NCBI RefSeq assembly: GCF_026163685.1
Contig: NZ_JAOXSR010000005.1
Coordinates: 124,001-188,000, forward strand
DNA from: Oerskovia flava
GTDB lineage: Bacteria > Actinomycetota > Actinomycetes > Actinomycetales > Cellulomonadaceae
Direction of reading: 5' to 3'
Length of the DNA: 64,000 nucleotides
This document shows positions 60,820 through 64,000 of the stretch, in pieces. The notes under the pieces are model-generated. The model did no database searches, was not told where the DNA came from, and saw only the letters and a list, made by a program, of their open reading frames with translations. A program made the position numbers and the translations under genes. How positions within the stretch are numbered: position 1 is the stretch's first letter; every line of letters starts with the position of its first letter.

Positions 60820-61335
60820 ATGGCGACGGAACTCAGCGAGGTCACGATCCGGACGGCGACACCCCGGGACGCGGCGGTGATCGCCCAGGTGCACATCGCC
60901 TCGTGGCGTGGTGCCTACGCGGGCATCGTCCCTGACGAGTACCTCGCCTCTCTGGACGTCGACCAGCGTGAAGAGCTCTGGGCCAAGATCCTCTCGGGCG
61001 GCGAGGGGTCGCTCTGGGTCGCCGAGGCTGACGGCCGGGCCCTCGGGTTCGCGAACCTGGGTCCGTCACGTGACGAGGACGCCGAGGACGGCGACCTCGA
61101 GATCTACGCGATCTACCTCGACCCGGAGGCCTGGGGACGCGGCGTGGCCCGTGACCTCATGCGGACCATGCTCGGCGAAGTCCCCCCGGGCACCCCGGTC
61201 TCGCTGTGGGTGCTGGCCGACAACGAACGCGCGAAGCACTTCTACCGCCGCCACGGCTTCCAGCCCGACGGTGTCGAGCGCCGCGAGGACATCGGCGGCA
61301 AGGACCTCACCGAGGTCCGCTTCCGGCGCCCCTGA
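60820..61335 (+). CDS. GNAT-family N-acetyltransferase
   Basis: A 171-residue acetyltransferase with the classic Acetyltransf_1 layout. VHIASWRGAYAGIVPDEYLA is a familiar segment of YhhY/PanZ-like GNATs, and the acetyl-CoA loop is YLDPEAWGRGVARDLMRTML. NERAKHFYRRHGFQPDG ends the fold. The acceptor could be a small amine or a peptide. It has no ribosome binding site but a leaderless-type promoter. It is convergent with thiL. Confidence 0.9.
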   Translation: MATELSEVTIRTATPRDAAVIAQVHIASWRGAYAGIVPDEYLASLDVDQREELWAKILSGGEGSLWVAEADGRALGFANLGPSRDEDAEDGDLEIYAIYLDPEAWGRGVARDLMRTMLGEVPPGTPVSLWVLADNERAKHFYRRHGFQPDGVERREDIGGKDLTEVRFRRP

Positions 61336-61374
61336 GTCACGTCCCGGACCGACCGGCGCACGGGCTCGCCCGCG

Positions 61375-62394
61375 TCAGGTCCCGAAGTGGTCCCACCCTG
61401 TCCCGTGCGCCGTCGGGGCGGCCCCGTCGACCAGCACGCGCTCGCTGACGCTCCCGGTGCCCGGCGGCTCCAGTACACGCCCGACGGCGCGGAATCCCTC
61501 GGGCAGCGGCACACCGGGCGGGAACGTGGCGAGCATCCCGTGGTCCTCGCCGCCGGTCAGGACCCAGTCGACCACGAGCGGGCGCACCGCTGCGTGCTCG
61601 TCCTCCGACGTCAGCCGCGCGGCGGCTACGGTCAGCCGCCCGGTGTCCTCCCCGAGCGCGCCCGAGTCGACGTCGAGCAGCACGCCGCTCGCGCGGGCGA
61701 GCCGTGTGCCGTCGCGCAGGAACCCGTCCGAGACGTCCATCATCGCGGTCGCGCCCGCGACCGCCGCTGACGGGCCCGCGCGCAGCGGCGGGTCCGGTCG
61801 CAGGTAGGCGTCGACGAGCTCGGGGTCGAGGTCGGGCAGGTCCGCGTCGAGCAGCGCCAGCCCCGCCGCCGAGCGGCCCAGGTGCCCGGCGTGGGCGAGG
61901 ACGTCACCGGGCCGGGCGCCCGAGCGCAGCACGGGCTCCCGTCCTTCGAGGTCGCCGTGCACCGTCACGGCGACGACCACCTGGACACCGCCGGAGAGGT
62001 CGCCGCCCACCACGGCCGCGCCGCTGGGCGCACAGGCCGCGGCGAGCCCGCGCGCCAGCTGCGTCACCCACTCGACCTCGAGGTCGCCCGGCATCACCAG
62101 CGACACGACGAGGGACGTCGGCCGCGCGCCCATGGCCGCGATGTCCGCGAGGTTCTGCATCGCGGCACGCCATCCGACGTCGTACCCCGTCGACCAGCGC
62201 GAGCGGAAGTGGCGGTCCTCGACGAGCACGTCGGTCGAGACGACGAAGCGTCCGTCGGGCGCCCGGACCACGGCGCTGTCGTCGCCCGGCCCGACGAGCG
62301 TCGCTGCGCCGTCGGGCAGGAGGGGGAAGATCGTGGCGAGGAGATCCTCCTCGGCGGTCCCGCGGATCAGTCGCTCGTCGCCCGGTGGTCTCAC
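61375..62394 (-). CDS. thiL: Thiamine-monophosphate kinase
   Basis: A 339-residue enzyme that converts thiamine monophosphate to the active diphosphate. Motifs are GPGDDSAVV (ATP and Mg binding), STDVLVEDRHFR and the AIR-synthase-like MQNLADIAAMGA, then VVGGDLSGG. The GTG start at 62394 has TAGGGT six bases upstream. It is divergent from the DUF3515 lipoprotein gene with only 39 bases between the starts, so the two promoters overlap. It is convergent with the GNAT gene. Confidence 0.96.
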   Translation of the reverse strand: MRPPGDERLIRGTAEEDLLATIFPLLPDGAATLVGPGDDSAVVRAPDGRFVVSTDVLVEDRHFRSRWSTGYDVGWRAAMQNLADIAAMGARPTSLVVSLVMPGDLEVEWVTQLARGLAAACAPSGAAVVGGDLSGGVQVVVAVTVHGDLEGREPVLRSGARPGDVLAHAGHLGRSAAGLALLDADLPDLDPELVDAYLRPDPPLRAGPSAAVAGATAMMDVSDGFLRDGTRLARASGVLLDVDSGALGEDTGRLTVAAARLTSEDEHAAVRPLVVDWVLTGGEDHGMLATFPPGVPLPEGFRAVGRVLEPPGTGSVSERVLVDGAAPTAHGTGWDHFGT

Positions 62395-62400
62395 GGCGCC

Positions 62401-62406
62401 ACCCTA
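62401..62406 (-). promoter_or_regulatory. -10 element for leaderless thiL mRNA
   Basis: On the minus strand TAGGGT is followed by GGCGCC and the GTG at 62394. Its expected -35 position overlaps the -10 of the divergent DUF3515 gene. Confidence 0.5.
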
Positions 62407-62421
62407 GTCGCTGCGGGCGGC

Positions 62422-62427
62422 TACGGT
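62422..62427 (+). promoter_or_regulatory. -10 element for leaderless DUF3515 mRNA
   Basis: TACGGT is followed by GGTCGC and the GTG at 62434, matching the mqo promoter in form and spacing. Confidence 0.5.
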
Positions 62428-62433
62428 GGTCGC

Positions 62434-62949
62434 GTGCTCGACGACCACCGGACCCCACGCCCCTCCTCCGCACGCCCGGCGCGCCGGACGGCAGCCGCCG
62501 TCGTGACGCTCGCGCTGACCGCCCTCGTGGGGGCGTGCACCCCGACCATCGGCGTGCCGGTGGCGGCGGACGCCGCGGACCCGCTGTGCGCGAGGGTCGT
62601 CCTCTCGCTCCCGGACGAGCTCGGCGACGCTCCCGGGCTGGCCAAGCTGCGGACCAACAGCCAGGCGACCGTGGCGTGGGGCGAGCCGGGCGCCGCGGTG
62701 ACGCTGCGCTGCGGAGTCGAGCCACCCGGACCGAACACGTCGTGCCAGGCGGTCGAGAGCGGTTCGGGGACGGTCGACTGGATCGTCCTGACCGACGAGG
62801 CGGGTACGTGGACGTTCGTCACCTACGGCCGGGACCCGGCCGTCGAGGTGCAGGTGCCGCCCGCCGTCGCCGAGAACCGCTCGACGTCGTTCGTCGCCGA
62901 CATCAACGAGGCCGTGCTGGCCGTCCCGCAGGAGCGCGCCTGCACGTGA
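62434..62949 (+). CDS. DUF3515 lipoprotein
   Basis: A 171-residue exported protein. The first 35 residues are a lipoprotein signal: basic (RPSSARPARRTA), a hydrophobic stretch (VVTLALTALVGA) and the lipobox LVGAC with Cys35. The mature part has two more Cys (LCARV and LRCGV) and a further pair near the end that may form disulfides; it ends VPQERACT. DUF3515 proteins sit between ddl and thiL across actinobacteria and have no known function, though the place hints at an envelope role. A TACGGT -10 fixes the GTG start. Confidence 0.9.
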   Translation: MLDDHRTPRPSSARPARRTAAAVVTLALTALVGACTPTIGVPVAADAADPLCARVVLSLPDELGDAPGLAKLRTNSQATVAWGEPGAAVTLRCGVEPPGPNTSCQAVESGSGTVDWIVLTDEAGTWTFVTYGRDPAVEVQVPPAVAENRSTSFVADINEAVLAVPQERACT

Positions 62950-62977
62950 GCACCACAGCGCCCACGACGGGCGGGCG

Positions 62978-64000
62978 TCAGCGCAGGCCGGTTGGCCGCT
63001 CGAGGGCGAGCCGGATCAGCTCGTCGATGAGCTCCGGGTAGGGCAGGCCGGACGCCTGCCACATGCGCGGATACATGGAGAACGGCGTGAACCCGGGCAT
63101 GGTGTTGATCTCGTTGACGACGACCTGGCCGTCGGTCGTGACGAACACGTCCACCCGGGAGAGCCCTTCGGCGCCGACCGCCTCGAACGTGCGCACCGCG
63201 AGCTCACGCACCTCGTCGATGACGTCCTGCGGCAGGTCCGCGGGGCAGGAGAGCTGCACGCCGGCCTCGTCGAGGTACTTCGCCTCGAAGTCGTAGAAGC
63301 CGTGCTTGTCGTCGGTGACGACGATCTCGCCGGGCAGCGACGCACGAGCCCGCGCGCCACCGCGGCCGCCGAGCACGGCGCACTCGATCTCACGGCCGAA
63401 GACCCCGGCCTCGACGACGATCTTCGGGTCGTGGCGGGCCGCCTCGGCGATGGCCGCGGGCAGGTCCGCGAGGTCGTCGACCTTCGTGATCCCGAGGCTC
63501 GACCCGGCCCGCGCCGGCTTGACGAACACGGGCAGGCCGAGCGACTCGACGGTCTGGGTCCACGCCTGCGGGTTGCGCTCCCACTCCCCCGGCCGGATCA
63601 CGGTGTACGGCGCGATGGGCAGCCCCTGGCCCGCGAGGACCAGCTTCATGAAGTGCTTGTCCATGCCCACCGCCGAGGCGAGCACACCCGCGCCGACGTA
63701 GCGCACGTCGGCGAGCTCGAGCATGCCCTGGAGCGTGCCGTCCTCACCGAACGGGCCGTGCAGCAGCGGGAAGACGACGTCGACCTCGCCGAGCTCACGG
63801 GGGAGCTCCCCTGGCTCCAGGACGCGCAGCTCACGCTGACCCGTCGCGAGCGGGAGGATGACCTCGCCGCCTGTGGCCGTGACCTCGGGCAACCGGCCGC
63901 CGGAGATCTCCCAGCGCTCGGGCTCGTCGGCCGCGAGGACCCACTGGCCGGTGCGGGTGATGCCGACGGGCACGACGTCGTACTTCTCGCGGTCGATGGC
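62978..64000 (-). CDS. ddl: D-alanine--D-alanine ligase, C-terminal part (cut by window edge)
   Basis: About 341 residues of an ATP-grasp enzyme that joins two D-Ala for peptidoglycan. The visible start reads AIDREKYDVVPVGITRTGQW, so roughly the first 30 residues lie outside. Landmarks are VVFPLLHGPFGEDGTLQGML, VFVKPARAGSSLGITKV and DVFVTTDGQVVVNEINTMPG with the C-terminal metal site. Tyr in FSMYPRMWQASGLPYPEL is typical of D-Ala-D-Ala rather than D-Ala-D-Lac ligases, so vancomycin resistance is not indicated. It is convergent with DUF3515. Confidence 0.96.
   Translation of the reverse strand, partial: AIDREKYDVVPVGITRTGQWVLAADEPERWEISGGRLPEVTATGGEVILPLATGQRELRVLEPGELPRELGEVDVVFPLLHGPFGEDGTLQGMLELADVRYVGAGVLASAVGMDKHFMKLVLAGQGLPIAPYTVIRPGEWERNPQAWTQTVESLGLPVFVKPARAGSSLGITKVDDLADLPAAIAEAARHDPKIVVEAGVFGREIECAVLGGRGGARARASLPGEIVVTDDKHGFYDFEAKYLDEAGVQLSCPADLPQDVIDEVRELAVRTFEAVGAEGLSRVDVFVTTDGQVVVNEINTMPGFTPFSMYPRMWQASGLPYPELIDELIRLALERPTGLR

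Noticed and set aside
1-64000. Mobile elements, CRISPR arrays or phage genes.
   Set aside because: No transposase, integrase, capsid or repeat-spacer array was seen. The repeats found are short coding tandem repeats.
62978-64000. D-Ala-D-Lac ligase (vancomycin-resistance type).
   Set aside because: The Tyr-containing segment near the end and the gene context (thiL, DUF3515) fit the housekeeping Ddl, and no vanH or vanX lies nearby.

Overview
This is a 64 kb stretch of very GC-rich chromosomal DNA from an actinobacterium. The best fit is Micrococcales, probably a Cellulomonas-like organism; the genus is an inference from gene order and protein character. The evidence is strong G/C bias at third codon positions, many GTG starts, actinobacterial gene strings (rplU-rpmA-obg-proB-proA-nadD-rsfS; rpmF-rnc-mutM; coaD-rsmD-recG-DAK2-rpmB; thiL-DUF3515-ddl), a Ku/LigD repair pair, an SCO4848-type small membrane protein and an ECF41 sigma factor. 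No phage genes, transposases, CRISPR arrays or secondary-metabolite clusters were seen.

Layout. 0-8.1 kb: Ku (cut by the window edge) and LigD, the two core proteins of bacterial non-homologous end joining. Between them lie a DUF1905 protein, a small alarmone synthetase, a two-component system and a divergent ABC exporter. 8.1-12.4 kb: single metabolic genes (VOC protein, quinone-oxidoreductase-like protein, P-loop kinase, MFS exporter, flavin-dependent oxidase). 12.4-23.6 kb: malate:quinone oxidoreductase, a fatty acid desaturase, an iron-regulated siderophore-interacting reductase, the ECF41 sigma factor with its carboxymuconolactone-decarboxylase-like partner, a second MFS protein, a GyrI-like protein, an aminotransferase and RecQ. 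23.6-27.3 kb: a block of cupin, AraC regulator, VOC protein and alpha/beta hydrolase that looks less GC-rich and is probably acquired; it ends at a tRNA-Ala(GGC). 27.4-36.1 kb: a conserved housekeeping run on the minus strand (phosphatase, rsfS, nadD, proA, proB, obg, rpmA, rplU, dodecin). 36.2-43.1 kb: a methyltransferase, a TetR/flavodoxin-fold oxidoreductase pair, tdk, an acetyltransferase and a giant RNase E/G. 43.6-49.9 kb: cydABDC, encoding cytochrome bd oxidase and its assembly transporter. 50-64 kb: a 2-hydroxyacid dehydrogenase, then mutM, rnc, rpmF, DUF177, coaD, rsmD, recG, a DAK2 protein, rpmB, thiL, DUF3515 and ddl (cut by the right edge).

How it works together. Mqo feeds electrons into the quinone pool and cytochrome bd removes them. 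Both genes carry an upstream inverted repeat close to the Rex and Crp/GlxR operator consensus, which suggests joint redox or cAMP control. Fourteen genes have a promoter -10 hexamer exactly six bases before the start codon, the signature of leaderless mRNAs. Other readable regulation includes an IdeR/DtxR-type iron box, an ECF41 autoregulatory promoter, a TetR operator and a possible structured leader before rplU. I found no clearly undescribed multi-gene system; the most interesting signals are regulatory.
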